In this document: piece after piece, positions 32,223-43,291 of the stretch
Layout: each line of letters opens with the position of its first letter
Position numbering within the stretch: position 1 is the stretch's first letter
Source of the DNA: Seiridium cupressi
Taxonomy: Eukaryota; Ascomycota; Sordariomycetes; Amphisphaeriales; Sporocadaceae
DNA: 64,000 bases
Direction: 5' to 3'
Assembly: GCA_036674765.1 (NCBI GenBank)
Contig: JARVKI010000013.1
Span: 581,083 to 645,082, forward strand
Notes under the pieces: model-generated
Told to the model about the DNA's origin: nothing
Databases searched by the model: none
What the model saw: the letters and a program-made list of their open reading frames with translations, nothing else
Position numbers and translations under genes: made by a program

Positions 32223-33798
32223 AGTTCTTGAATGATCCAAGGCACTGCGAGGGCACATATCCCGACAAGCCATGGCCCAGATAACTCCTGACGTATCTGA
32301 TGCTAGACAGTTGAATCTAGCCTGTGGCAGACAATACATTCAGCGCTCCGGACTTATGTTCCGAGTCTACAGCCTGCTTTCAAATATGGGCGGCTTGTTC
32401 CATATCGATAAAATCCAACTTGACTCCTGATTGTCCGCTCTGGTTCATTTCGGGACGACGTTGTCTGCACAAGGTGTTTCCGTGCCTGCAATGTGGTATT
32501 TTGGTTAGGGACTCTCAAACCATTAGTCCTTTAACAGTAATAATAACATTTTGAACAAGCTCTCTCGCTGATAAGACTCTGCCATGTTTATTTAGACTTG
32601 TACTTCGCCTCTAACATTTGCACTGCCTCAGGGAGTTCGTAGCGTTGTTGTATCGATCGGAGGCTTCACTTGGAGTTGCCTGACGAAAGCTCCCTGACAC
32701 AAAGAAAGCTGAGCACAATCTCTCGTATGTTGTTTGCTTCTGATTTGAGATTGAAACCAACATGATTTGACCGATCGAGCCTGCTATGATCAAGGCCCCT
32801 TTCCTTTTGTCTGCGAACCTTATCAGCGCCTGACATGTTGACAGTGAGTTCACCAGAGCTTTTTTTCTACATGCCCACATACATACATAAAGTCTAATTC
32901 AAACTAAAACAGGATACATTTTTTCTACCATGGTAATTCGATTCAATACCATCAACTGCAGCCACGGAGAGCGAGAGTTTTGACAGCTAGTGGGGTCAGC
33001 AGTATTCAGAAGTCCCCTATTTTTACATTAACCTAGATTAGTATGCAATGTAGTTAGTTAGTGCCGCTTCTCCACTAAATCCATTTCCGGGACCGCCAGT
33101 CCTGTAAGTCGGCGCTTGTAGGTCGCGTACGCCGTCATCCCGACTCCTTCGGGACCGAGCCCACCCATATCCGTTGATCAGTTTGCGAATACGTGAGGCG
33201 CAGGGAGCTGGGAGATATATCGAAGCCTGCACGCACGTCCTCCTGTCCAAATTTAGCAATATGACAGGGGAAAAAGCAGATGCCTCGCCAGCCTTGAGTA
33301 CTCCACAGGTTGTCTCGACCCCAATCCCTGTGACGGCTCCGAGTAGTACCACGACTTAGAACGCCATGGGCAGTATAAACGTCTTGACATAATATTTTCT
33401 CACGATCGGCGGACGAAACAACTCCTGATTCCATAGGGACTCATTGAGGCTGGAATAATTGATAATAATTGTACAAATCTTAATCGAATGATGGAGGGAA
33501 GAAAACAGCCCATTTTTCAGGGACATCTGGGTAAGACGGACAATTCATCGCCATTTTTGTCCGGCTCGCACTAACATCGATTAGCCGATCACCGCGCCGC
33601 CGTGGTATAAAACAAACAATGCTTGCCAGTGTAAAACCAACGGACAAATCTTTCGAAACACATTTTTAAACTTCTTGCACGCTTGTCGAACTCAATCTCC
33701 TTTAGAATCTTACCGTTCAAGTTGCCATAAATCGCCTCTGTTAGACACTGGCCACGAATAGTAACGATTTCGAACCCCTGTGCTACTTACACGCCACT
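32223..33798. other. Intergenic, 1.6 kb
   Basis: 3' region of the lectin-like gene and promoter of mcr1. Small open frames near 33038-33360 on both strands lack family features or start context I trust. Confidence 0.4.
33606..33612 (+). promoter_or_regulatory. TATA box of mcr1
   Basis: TATAAAA 193 bp upstream of the ATG at 33799. Confidence 0.4.
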
Positions 33799-34795
33799 AT
33801 GTCAAAAGTCGCAGCGGCACTGCAACAACCTCTCCGCCAAGGGCGCATCCCCGCGGTCATTGGTACTGTAGCAGCGGCTGGTCTGGGCATTGCTATATAT
33901 TCTCGAACAATGCGCACCGCACATGCCGATTCAGGCGAACCTAGAAAGCTCATCACGGGGCCGGTGTTCACATCGCTGCCGCTGGCGAGTTCCGAGGCCG
34001 TCAACCACAACACAAAGCGCCTACGCTTCCAGCTACCTGAAGGCACAATTAGTGGCTTCCCTACAACTTGTGAGGCTGAATTGATAAATCCGATGACGTA
34101 GCAATTTCTAACCACGAGCAGCGGCTGTCTTGACTTTTTCATGGCCAAAAGGCAGCTGGACGCCAGTAGTAAGGCCTTACACGCCGATCAACTCACCAGG
34201 TGGGTCTTTTCAGGTTGAATCGAGCAAGCAACCAAGCTGACTATAAATAGATGAGCCAGGCGTCCTCGAACTCATGGTGAAGCACTATACCGGTGGAAAA
34301 GCCAGCACGCATCTACACTCTCTTTCGCCGGGCGATTCGCTCTTCTTCCTGGCGAGAATTCCTGGCTTCGCTTACAAGCCCAACCAATTCCCTCACGTCA
34401 CACTCATCGCTGGCGGTGCGGGCATTACACCCATCTACCAGTTGGCTTCCAGTATCATACGGGATCCGAGCGACAAGACAAGGGTCGACCTGGTGTTTGG
34501 TGTCAACTCCGACGCTGATGTACTGATGAAGGAGGAGTTCGAGTCATGGGAGAAGCAGTATCCGGATCGCTTCAGGGCGACTTATGTAGTCAGCAGGCCT
34601 TCAGAGAGCTCACCATACCCCAAGGGTTATGTGACGAAAGAGTTATTGGCCAATGTCGCGGGACCAGCTAAACCAGACTCAAAAGTGTTTGTGTGTGGCC
34701 CCCCAGCTATGGAGACCGCTTTGGTGGGGTCATGGACGCAAAAGGGTGTTCTTGCGGAACTTGGATACAGGAAAGACCAAGTGCACAAGTTCTAA
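33799..34795 (+). CDS. mcr1: NADH-cytochrome b5 reductase, mitochondrial Mcr1 type
   Basis: Three exons: 33799-34069, 34122-34199, 34251-34795; introns 52 and 51 bp; 297 aa. A short Arg/Gln N-terminus precedes one membrane helix (AVIGTVAAAGLGIAIY), which fits Mcr1 anchored in the outer mitochondrial membrane or released to the intermembrane space. The FAD domain begins with FTSLPLASSEAVNHNTKRL and has the flavin motif RPYTPI, encoded near the end of exon 2. The NADH domain shows GGAGITPIYQLA, the strand LVFGVNSDADVL, and the C-terminal VCGPPAME. The protein ends in the family-typical KDQVHKF. It passes electrons from NADH to cytochrome b5 for sterol and fatty-acid steps and ascorbate recycling. 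All expected motifs are present. Confidence 0.95.
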
Positions 34796-35213
34796 GGAAT
34801 AGAAAAGAGTTGAAGATGATAAATTCTAGCGACCAGCCACCTTGTACCATAGAGCTCTTATCAGACGAGTGCCGAAGGAGTGTATGATATAGGACGCACG
34901 GTACGAGCGTGGTTTCCAGTGTAGACCGGCTGATACCGCATGATCAGGACTCAAGTGTGAAATACGTAAAATCAAAGAAAATTCACAGGTTACTCCACAT
35001 TGGCGATTCGTGGAGTAGTACGGCGCATGGTCTTTGCCGTGAGAGTTGGAAGAAGGGGCTATGGAGCGTCAAAAGTTCAACCAGGGATCGCGGATTTGTG
35101 ACACAGGCCGTGATTACCAAACTCCAAATTTAAGAAGTGGCCTTCTTTCTCAACAAACCACTTCCAGACCTCCTTCCAGCTATCAGTCGTTACTTATTGT
35201 AGTAGGCTACACC
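34796..35213. other. Intergenic, 0.4 kb
   Basis: mcr1 3' end and leader of the following small locus. Nothing else seen. Confidence 0.4.
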
Positions 35214-35529
35214 ATGAAACATTACATCACATCCTGTTTGGCTGTTGCAGGCGTGCTGACCCTTGCAATTACCGGACAGCAGGTACAGTCATTATAGACC
35301 GACGACGAAAGACTAACTAATAACCGTGTACAGACTCTTTGTGTTGAGACATTTTCCGGTGAAGGAATGCGACAAACTTGCGTTTGTAATTTGCCCAGCT
35401 GAAAATGCAGAATGCATTTGCAGCCATGTCATCTTCGAAAACGAATGCTTTATAGGGGAAGTAGTTGAGAAATACCATCCAATTGCCAGCGCAATATTTG
35501 CAGTCTTGCATGATGCTAATGTGGAATGA
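35214..35529 (+). CDS. Candidate tiny secreted Cys-containing protein (splice model uncertain)
   Basis: Exon 1 (35214-35282) encodes a convincing signal peptide (MKHYITSCLAVAGVLTLAIT, then GQQ). It stops at a GTACAG donor. The next DNA reads in two frames, both with Cys. Model A: 51-bp intron 35283-35333, with a good branch site (ACTAAC) and CAG, giving 45 aa that ends in CVCNLPS. Model C: model A plus a 40-bp intron 35359-35398, giving 74 aa. Model B: acceptor at 35364, giving 77 aa with EC..C..CIC..C. B and C share the long tail ENECFIGEVVEKYHP to the stop at 35527-35529. Model A has the best splice signals; B and C the more protein-like product. No family recognised. It could be a functional small secreted protein or a decaying one. 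Confidence 0.4.
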
Positions 35530-35897
35530 TGGCGCCTTCTGGGTCGTCACGCAGCTTTCCATTTCACAATAAATTAAGAAGGATCTGGTCGCAGCTGGAG
35601 CATGGCTCTTGGCAATTCTCTACATTTCTATACCAGAGTTGCTCCTGTGGCCAGTCCAAATTCTGGAGAAGGAGGTCGCGACCGAGACGAGCCTACACAC
35701 GTCTGCTCTAGACAAAGTGTCATCGCCCGCCAGGACACTCCAACGTCAAACACAGTCCAACACAAATTGCACGAAGAATATCTTGCCATTAGAAACACAT
35801 CGATATCGACTTCATCATCACCGTTGTCATTCTTTATAGATCCCACATCTACCATTAAAACCACAGGCACGATCAGCCATATTCGCAACGCCTCGCA
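35530..35897. other. Intergenic, 0.37 kb
   Basis: Leader of the next candidate gene; nothing else recognised. Confidence 0.35.
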
Positions 35898-36344
35898 ATG
35901 GACAATACTGCAAACCACGCCGACGAATCGCCAGATGCGAGCCACCGTATCTTTCTGGCCATGGTCACCATCGCTTCCATATTGGTTCATTACGCCTGTC
36001 TCTTCCTTCTATGCTCACCTCCGTCGCCGCGGAAAGGAGGTCGGAACCACAACACCCGGGAGCCAGCAGTTACCGTTGTTTCTCTGGTGACGATTGCCGG
36101 AATGTGTGCCTTATACCTTGCCGTCGGCACGGAGGGTATTGTGAGAGAATTATACAATCGAAAAGGGATGATGATCTTTGGTGGCTTCGCCAATTCGACC
36201 GCCTTCTTACTCCGGTCAGCACGCTTGCAGCGCTCATACGGGCAGGGCATTTTCCGGAGGTACTTTCTCGCGTTCTGGACAGGTTTTATGTTACAGGGAT
36301 GGCTTGGGCTTGTGTGGAGGGCAATGGGTTTCCATGACGCATGA
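35898..36344 (+). CDS. Hypothetical small membrane protein, 148 aa
   Basis: Not recognised. Single exon from ATG 35898. Three hydrophobic segments are visible: IFLAMVTIASILVHYACLFLL, VVSLVTIAGMCALYLAVG, and FLAFWTGFMLQGWLGLVW. They are separated by basic loops (SPRKGGRNHN, RSARLQRSYGQGIFRRY), a reasonable pattern for a multi-pass protein. No upstream exon is needed. Chance ORFs of this length occur in fungal DNA, so the call rests on the hydrophobic/basic pattern alone. Confidence 0.45.
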   Translation: MDNTANHADESPDASHRIFLAMVTIASILVHYACLFLLCSPPSPRKGGRNHNTREPAVTVVSLVTIAGMCALYLAVGTEGIVRELYNRKGMMIFGGFANSTAFLLRSARLQRSYGQGIFRRYFLAFWTGFMLQGWLGLVWRAMGFHDA

Positions 36345-37109
36345 GGCAGACTATGGAAAGCGGGGGCATGAAGATTATGACTGGGCGGGAAGGGTTCCTT
36401 ATTGTTTCATTCATTCCTCCAACTCTGATGTTTCTGTTGTTGGAGCTATGGCAATGCTTGGGCACAACACTGGCTAGGGAGCTTGGTTGAAGTTGGGGTG
36501 GGAATATTTGGCTTGGAGCAACATGGATATCCCAGTTTTCATTCAGCGTAGACATTGTCAAGACACAACTAGAGCGGCATGATTCAACCACTGATACTCT
36601 CTCTTCATGCAACCAATACTGTACGTGACATCGTGGTATCTATGTATGGGTTCAGATTTCGAGATTCACTTGTGCATCTTCGTACATCGTCGTTGCTTCT
36701 CTCATAGGTCAAGTAACTCATTATAAGCAGACGGTTGCAACATTCCGACCCTTGGAAAATTGGAATATGATTGGAGAGATGGTAAGTCTATTTGACATGA
36801 TGAAATGAGCACAACCATTAACGGCCCAATTCAAATGACCTAAAATGTGATCAAAAAACGGATACCTCTAAAGGAAGCCCATAGATCTAAGATTGTTCCT
36901 CATTTGTGTTGTATTACGGCTTAAATCGCCTGGGAATCTCAAAGAGGTTTTGTGTCTGTATGGCTTTCGATGCAATATAGGTGATAAGTTGTGGGCGATT
37001 GCTCCAACGTAGAATGGAAAGGACCCGAGTAAATCATTCACAATAAATATGCACATAAAGTATATTTCCTAGATAGAGACTCATTCAAAACACTGTGGTC
37101 ATCAAATCG
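36345..37109. other. Intergenic between convergent genes, 0.77 kb
   Basis: 3' regions only; AT-rich from about 36660. Nothing else seen. Confidence 0.4.
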
Positions 37110-38847
37110 CTAAGTGTTCCCATTCAACACACTGTCAATCAGTTCAGCATCCTTGAGGAGCTGCGCATCCCCAAGCCTGGGTCCTACAACCTGCAAGGCA
37201 ACCGGCGCTCCCTTGAAGAGCTCGGGGTCATCTACAAGGCGTCAGATCAAAATTTCAGAGGAGCAATCTCGACGACTTACACATTGCCTGGTTCTTTGCG
37301 TCTGCGTCATGCAGCGGCTTGAAGTCGGTATCGACTGGGTCCTTCTCCGGACTTGCGTGTGTGAATGGTAGGATGATAGCAGGGGACTTAAAAACACACA
37401 TGTCAGAAAGGTACATCGACCTAAATTGTATTGTACGACTCACATCAACAGTGTTCCAAACCACTGTATATGTATCACTAGTCCAATCGCCCGGTCTCAC
37501 AGCCGTATGTGGACCGGTGGGGGCCAGGACGACATCACAGCCAACTCTCTGCCATTCATCCAACATCTGCTTCTGGATGTGGCCTTTCTTGGTGTTCCAC
37601 TCCCATGCTTCTTCCTGGCTCTTACGGGGGAGGTCCCAGAAACCGATGTTGTGCACCGAAGGCACTGGTGGCTCGCCCGTTTTGGCCAGTTCTTGTTTCG
37701 GGTACGACAGGGCGTCGAGAGTGAAAAGCTGCTCGCTGATCTTCCGGAATTCCCGAAAGTCTGGTGGCGCGAAGTCTCTGACTTCGAAGCCGGCAGCCCT
37801 CAGTTTCGCCACGGCCTCCTTCATACCGCGACGGATGGGCGGATGGGGCGTCAGGCCGGACTGGTAAACGACACCAATAATGGGCTTGCGTGATGCCGTG
37901 GGAATCTCCATGACATTTGGGATGACCGCCGGGTCGAAGCGCCAAGGCTTCGCGTCTCTGGCGACCTTTGCGATCAAGGCTAGATCACGGACTGAGTGAC
38001 CAAGAGGGCCGGTGACGGCCGGAATGCCGGTGTTACTTCCAGTCCAGCCCGAGTATGAGTAGCCGATCATCGGGATTATACCGAAGCTCGGCTTGTAGCC
38101 GTAGACCCCGTTCGCCGCAGCCGGTATCCTGATGGAACCTCCGACGTCAGTCCCGATGCCGACAGCACTACCGCGGAAGGCCTGAGTGGCTCCTTCGCCG
38201 CCACTACTTCCTCCACATGTCAGATGACAGTTCACTGGATTCCTGCTCTGGCCAAACACGTTGTTGTCGGCTTCAGCGACAAGCATAGTTTGCGGGACAT
38301 TGGTTTTTGATATGATAACGGCCCCCGCAGCCTGCAATACCTTGGGGAAAGGTGAGGTATCCGAGGCTGGCTGAGAAACTCGGGATAAATATCCGTTCGT
38401 TGAGTCGTAACCCTTGACATGGAAGCATTCCTTGATGGTCATGGGGACACCATGGAGAGGACCTGCGACTTTTCCGGTGGCCTTGAACGTCTCATCAAGC
38501 TTCTTGGCTTGCTCAATGGCATCTGCGAACATGATCTCCGTCAGGAAATTACAGAGCTGGTGGCCGACCGCCGCTCTCTTGCAAAAGGCCGTTGTGACCT
38601 CCTCAGCTGTGTATTTTCCTTCGGCGATGGCAGCCGCCAACGACGTCGCATCGTAGCTCTCCCCAGTAATTTCAAGCTCCTTATCCGTGAGTAGCCCGCA
38701 CGTTTTTACCACCGATCTCAGATCGGCGGTACCCTCGGGTGGGAACTGGACAGATTTAAGCTTCCACTCCGATGGAATCCGGGAGTCTTGCTCGGCCTTC
38801 TTGGTGGCCTTCAAGTTTTGCCATGACTTGACCGGTGCTGAAGACAT
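37110..38847 (-). CDS. Amidase-signature hydrolase (fungal acetamidase/FAAH-like)
   Basis: Three exons on the minus strand: 38847-37444, 37386-37281, 37231-37110; introns 57 and 49 bp; 543 aa. The first intron has no stop and stays in frame, so a naive reading retains 19 spurious codons. The second must be removed to reach the conserved tail YDPELFKGAPVALQVVG. The Ser-cisSer-Lys triad is complete: Lys139 (MTIKECFHVKG), Ser214 (GGSSGGEG), nucleophile Ser238 (GTDVGGSIRIP). The spacing (75 and 24 residues) equals that of FAAH. Such enzymes hydrolyse amides to acid plus ammonia, often to use amides as nitrogen source. The start is the first ATG (MSSAPVKSW). It is divergent to a Dal5-type permease, with nitrogen-GATA motifs between. 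Substrate not deducible. Confidence 0.94.
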
Positions 38848-40118
38848 CTTGACCGGTAGATACTTCACGAGAAAAATGGACTGTAGTTCTCTGATAATGA
38901 GATCACTGAAGCGATCCTGAGGAAAATGATGTAGTCTCGACCCGAGCTTTTGGATAGTGATTGACGCTGTTGCATATGTACGTACGCACGCATTCGTCGA
39001 AGCTCCGCACGGAGGGATCTTCGGATTTGATCGGCTCCCCCGCCGACAATGGGATGAGCCTGCATCTGAGAGCTATCTCCTCACCAGTCACGCCATACAT
39101 ATGTTTTGATACCGAGATGCCACAAGTCCTAAACTTCAGCCAGGCTGATGCCTAGAAGCGAGAGTACAATAACCTAGCCAGATCTGTAGCCTAGGGAAAT
39201 GGGTCCTGAATGCATCACAGTGCTTGCTTGGGTTACGGATTTGTCTTCCGATGACCAGGCTTGCTCAACAGATACACATTCAGTATGTGCATGCGAAAAA
39301 GCTTAGTTGGTGCAATGAGGCCTCGCTACCGGGTCAGATTCCAAAGTAAAGTATCATCAGAATACAGTCTCATCTACTTGAATAGCACTATTAAACGTGT
39401 CTACTGATGCTCGAGATGAACGTTTTGATCCGGCGCCTATCGAAAGCAAGTTGTGGGTGGCCGTGGAATCTGCAGCCAAGTGTATAGGTGCATTATCTGT
39501 CTTATCAGATCTATCTAGTGTGTGTAAGTCCAGGTCGAGCGGAGAACCCAGGGGTTCATTGGTGCTCCCCAGGTCGGTATTTAGTGGGCACCACCCCTTC
39601 CTCGGCCGAAGCCAAAAGTTCTCAGGCAGAAGAGGATACACACGGCCGCGAAACATCCAAGACTGCAGGGTAGGGGTGAAGTACTAGAATAACGCCAACA
39701 GCTATCTGCGGAGTATGGGCCTGGGGTCTGGACATGAATCCTTCGCCAGGTGGTTCACTGCTTGAATCGGCATGTAGACGCGAGTAGTCGCGTGCAATCC
39801 TGGGGTTAGCCTTATCTCTGCGTCTGGGGCCTTGGGAAGTTGATCTTGGCACATATATGGTGCGGGATATTGGACGGATAATGCAAGCGACGCGAACTAG
39901 GGGATGACTTCATCTGCATATGCATCAGAGCACCAAACTACACATGCTTGCAGATACTGATAACCACCCGTCGGCTCAGGCCACAAGCGATAGCAGATCA
40001 ATGCCGATAGCGGCCAACCAAGATATCAAGACTGCGCAACCTCCAGACTATGGTTTAATTGTCAAATCTACCCATTTCAAAGCAATCTTAGCTGAGAGGG
40101 TTGACGATCGCTAACACA
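38848..40118. other. Divergent promoter of amidase and Dal5-like permease
   Basis: 1.27 kb with no coding unit. HGATAR motifs seen at 38892-38897, 39493-39498, 39502-39507, 39511-39516, 39812-39817, 39958-39963, 39988-39993 and 40005-40010. That is roughly twice a simple random expectation for both strands, with one tight cluster. Confidence 0.55.
39493..39516 (-). promoter_or_regulatory. Three HGATAR (AreA/NIT2-type) motifs at exact 9-bp spacing
   Basis: On the minus strand AGATAG, TGATAA and AGATAA start 9 bp apart, all in one orientation. AreA/NIT2 nitrogen activators bind HGATAR and favour clustered sites. The cluster sits about 650 bp before the amidase ATG and 600 bp before the permease ATG. 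Binding is inferred. Confidence 0.5.
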
Positions 40119-41890
40119 ATGGCTGACGAGAAAGAAATCCATCCAAATGTCAACGGGGCTGACACTGAACTTGGGTCTACAACCACTGTGCCTAAACAAA
40201 ATGTGGTTCAACGACTGCTGCATCGCAAAAACGATCTCAATGAATTGGGAAAGCACATGCTAGAACAGTCTCTCCAATATGACCAAGCACAATTGGAGGC
40301 GGATGCCGTCAAAGTCAGGCGAAAACTGGACTTTTTGGTTCTTCCAATGGTAAGAGGCTGTAATAACCCTTTGTTCAAGCTTCTGGTTCTGACTATGCGA
40401 AGATGATGACGACTTACATGCTGTCGTTTCTCGATAAACAAACGTGAGCCGGCTATATCCTAGTATTCTTTCTAAGCATGCTAACGGTTATAGTCTTAAC
40501 TACTCGAACGCATACGGCCTACAAGAGGATACCCATCTGTCTGGCAATGATTATAGTTGGGTAGCGACTGCCTTGTATTTTGGCTGGCTATGTAAGCATG
40601 GCCGGATGAGTCTACTGAAAGACTGCTGACCCTGCTTGATAGGCGGTGCTTGGCCGTGGAATTTCCTCTTGCAGAGAGTCCCTATCGCCAAGCTCATTGG
40701 CGGCATGTTGTTTGTATGGGGAGCTGTGTGCATGCTTCAAGCTGCAGTTTTCGATTTTAGCAGTTTTTTCGCTGTGCGCTTCTTCCTGGGAATGCTGGAA
40801 GGTTGCATCTCGCCTGCGTGGGTGCTCCTGACCTCTATGCTCTGGACACGCCAAGAGCAGCCTCTAAGAAGTTCAATCTGGCTCTGCACGAATGGCGTCT
40901 CCAGTATCCTGGGTGCCCTGTTGTCATATGGGTCCGGCATGGCTGAAGGCTTGTTGATATCCAATTGGAAGCTCATCTACTTGGTGAGTTCGAGTTGGAA
41001 AGCTGTTGGTGTGATCAAACGCTGACTGTGCTGGATAGATCGTAGGTGCCATGACAATCGCTTGGGGGTTTGTCATTTTACTGTATCTCCCTGATGGCCC
41101 CCATAATGCCAAGATGTTGTCGGAATATGAACGAGTCGTGGCTGTTTGGCGCGCGTCGAAGAACCAGATGGGCATCAAGCATTCAGCCATCAAACCGGCC
41201 CAGATTAAAGAGGCGCTACTGGATGGAAGATGTCACCTCTTGTTCATGACCGGGATTGGGCTCGGAATTCTCAATGGCGGCGTGACCAACTTTATGTCTG
41301 CTATCATCAAAGGGTTCGATTTCGACTCCCTGAGAACATCGCTCATGCAGGCGCCCGGAGGGGCTTTCGAGATTATCGGATGCCTTGGCCTTGGGTACGT
41401 CTCACAAGGTCGTAATATGCTCGGCCTGACCCTTATCCTCGGCTGCTTGCCTGGAATGGCCGGCTTGATCGGCATCCTGACGATCCCGATCGAGCATCGC
41501 TATGCACTTGTAGGCATGTGCTGGATCCAGAATGTCGTCGGGTCTCCCATAATTCTCAGCTGGACGATGCCTGGTGTCAATGTGGCCGGGCATACCAAAA
41601 GAACAGCGGTGTTGGGTATCTACTTTGTTTGCTATGTGGTAGGAAACATCATCGGCCCCCAAATGTTCCGCGCATCAGAGTCACCCAGGTATCCCACCGC
41701 CATCAAAGGCCTATTGGGCACCTACTGCGCAGTCATCTTCTTCCAGGGCTTGTACACACTATGGTGCTGGATTGAAAACAAGCGTCGCGACAAGCAGGGG
41801 ATGCACGCCGAAGCTTCAGAGGAAGAGTTGTTCGAGGGGTTCGATGATCTGACGGATAAAGAGAACAGGCACTTTAGATACAAGCTATGA
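40119..41890 (+). CDS. MFS transporter, Dal5 allantoate/ureidosuccinate (ACS) family
   Basis: Five exons: 40119-40349, 40403-40443, 40494-40591, 40643-40983, 41039-41890; introns 50-55 bp; 520 aa; frames all kept. A hydrophilic N-terminus of ~65 residues leads into RRKLDFLVLPM joined to MMTTYMLSFLDKQT by the 41-bp micro-exon. LNYSNAYGLQEDTHLSG and YSWVATALYFGWL follow, the standard opening of Dal5/TNA1-like carriers. The helix 2-3 block reads PWNFLLQRVPIAKLIGG, and about 12 hydrophobic segments are present with a hydrophilic mid loop around YERVVAVWRASKNQMG. These proteins import organic anions such as allantoate, ureidosuccinate, nicotinate or pantothenate by proton symport. Pairing with the amidase suggests a nitrogenous carboxylate or amide substrate. 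Start: the ATG in ACACAATGG; a TTG upstream was not used. Confidence 0.93.
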
Positions 41891-43291
41891 GGCTGCTCAT
41901 GGATCGTCAGAACACCAGGCTATGGACGGGCAAAAGCTTCATATGGGGCCGGCTGCGCGTGGGAGGTGTATTGGTTGAGAGTGATGCTTCCATTGAGCGA
42001 CCAGATAGCTAGTAGAGTCAGTCCATACCTAACATAGTTGGGAAGAGGATAGTGTGTCTTATCTTGGTCACCTTCATTGTACTGTTGTGTGTGGGGCTCT
42101 GAAGGGTTCAATCTACATTATGCGTGACACCCGCTGTGACTGGACCAGCTCAACAGCACGTCCCGCCTGGGCATGATCCGAGGCCACGAGAATACCACAA
42201 GTCGCAAATGACAGCGGTTCGCCTCGTTACCCATGGCCTATACTGGGGTTAACTATGACCAAAACCCCCCAGTTGAGCCTTGCATGAGCCACATGTTGCC
42301 TCACCTGCACGGGCTGTGATCAATTATGAGACGGACGGTCGTTTTTGACCAGTCGCGCTATGTCGGCGGCCATGTTCACCATTCGGCTCAACCTGGGGAG
42401 GCTCATCCATCTTCGTTCGCATCGCTCACCGTCGTCGCCGAATGACCGTCAAGTTCCGGCCATGAGTGTCAGGGGATCGCCACCTTTCTCATGCACTGCA
42501 ACTCAACGTGGTGCTGCTGAGGCAAGATGCGGGGCACGGGTTTCGCTCACGCCCTTATAAATGGCCAATTCGGACAAGGGATACCACTCCATGGGTGTCC
42601 TCCAGCGCCGTTTCCCCTGACCAACGCTACCCAATCATCAGGGAGGACGCGTCCATGCCGAATCCCATTGGGAAGCTGTCGCCTTCCGTTTGCCGATTAG
42701 CACGGCTTGGATGAGAGGCACGAACCGCCAGCCCATGGCAACTATGTCTTGGTTGTTTCCATGCACGGGGTTTTCGCCTCGTTCATGCGTGCGACTGCTG
42801 CCCGCGATACCACCTGCACTCGGTCGTTTTACCCAGTTGTTGCAGAGAGCCATGTCACGTACCGTACATCACTAGGCGGTATGCCTACTCATCAGGTCAA
42901 TGGTCTGATAAAAATATAAAGACCTCATATGCTACAATCCTCTCAAACCCCTTCTTGAGCTGATTGTCTTAAACGGGAAATACAGGATCCATTATTGCCA
43001 TGCGGCTGTCGTGAGCAAGTATATAATCCCACATTTATCCAAGCTCAAGCGTTTAATTACCGCAATACTCTCGTGGTTGCGTGTCTCTAACGCATACAGA
43101 TTTAGTAGCGAAGGTTGCGGAGTTAGTAGGATAAGTCGAATAAGAAGACCGACACACTCTCGCAGTGTGATATCTTTTTCTCGCTTTTCATCACGAAGGA
43201 AAGAAGATCGAAAAGAAGACCGGACTGCAGGAATTCCACAGCGACTTATTCATCCGCAACTTCCAACCGCCAGCCTCCAACCAGCATCACG
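41891..43291. other. Intergenic, 1.4 kb
   Basis: 3' region of the MFS gene and promoter/leader of the PLC-like gene. Short frames only; nothing recognised. Confidence 0.4.

Noticed and set aside
33038..33360. Overlapping small frames on both strands before mcr1
   Set aside because: One reads somewhat like a small protein, but I could not find a start, introns or motifs that support it.
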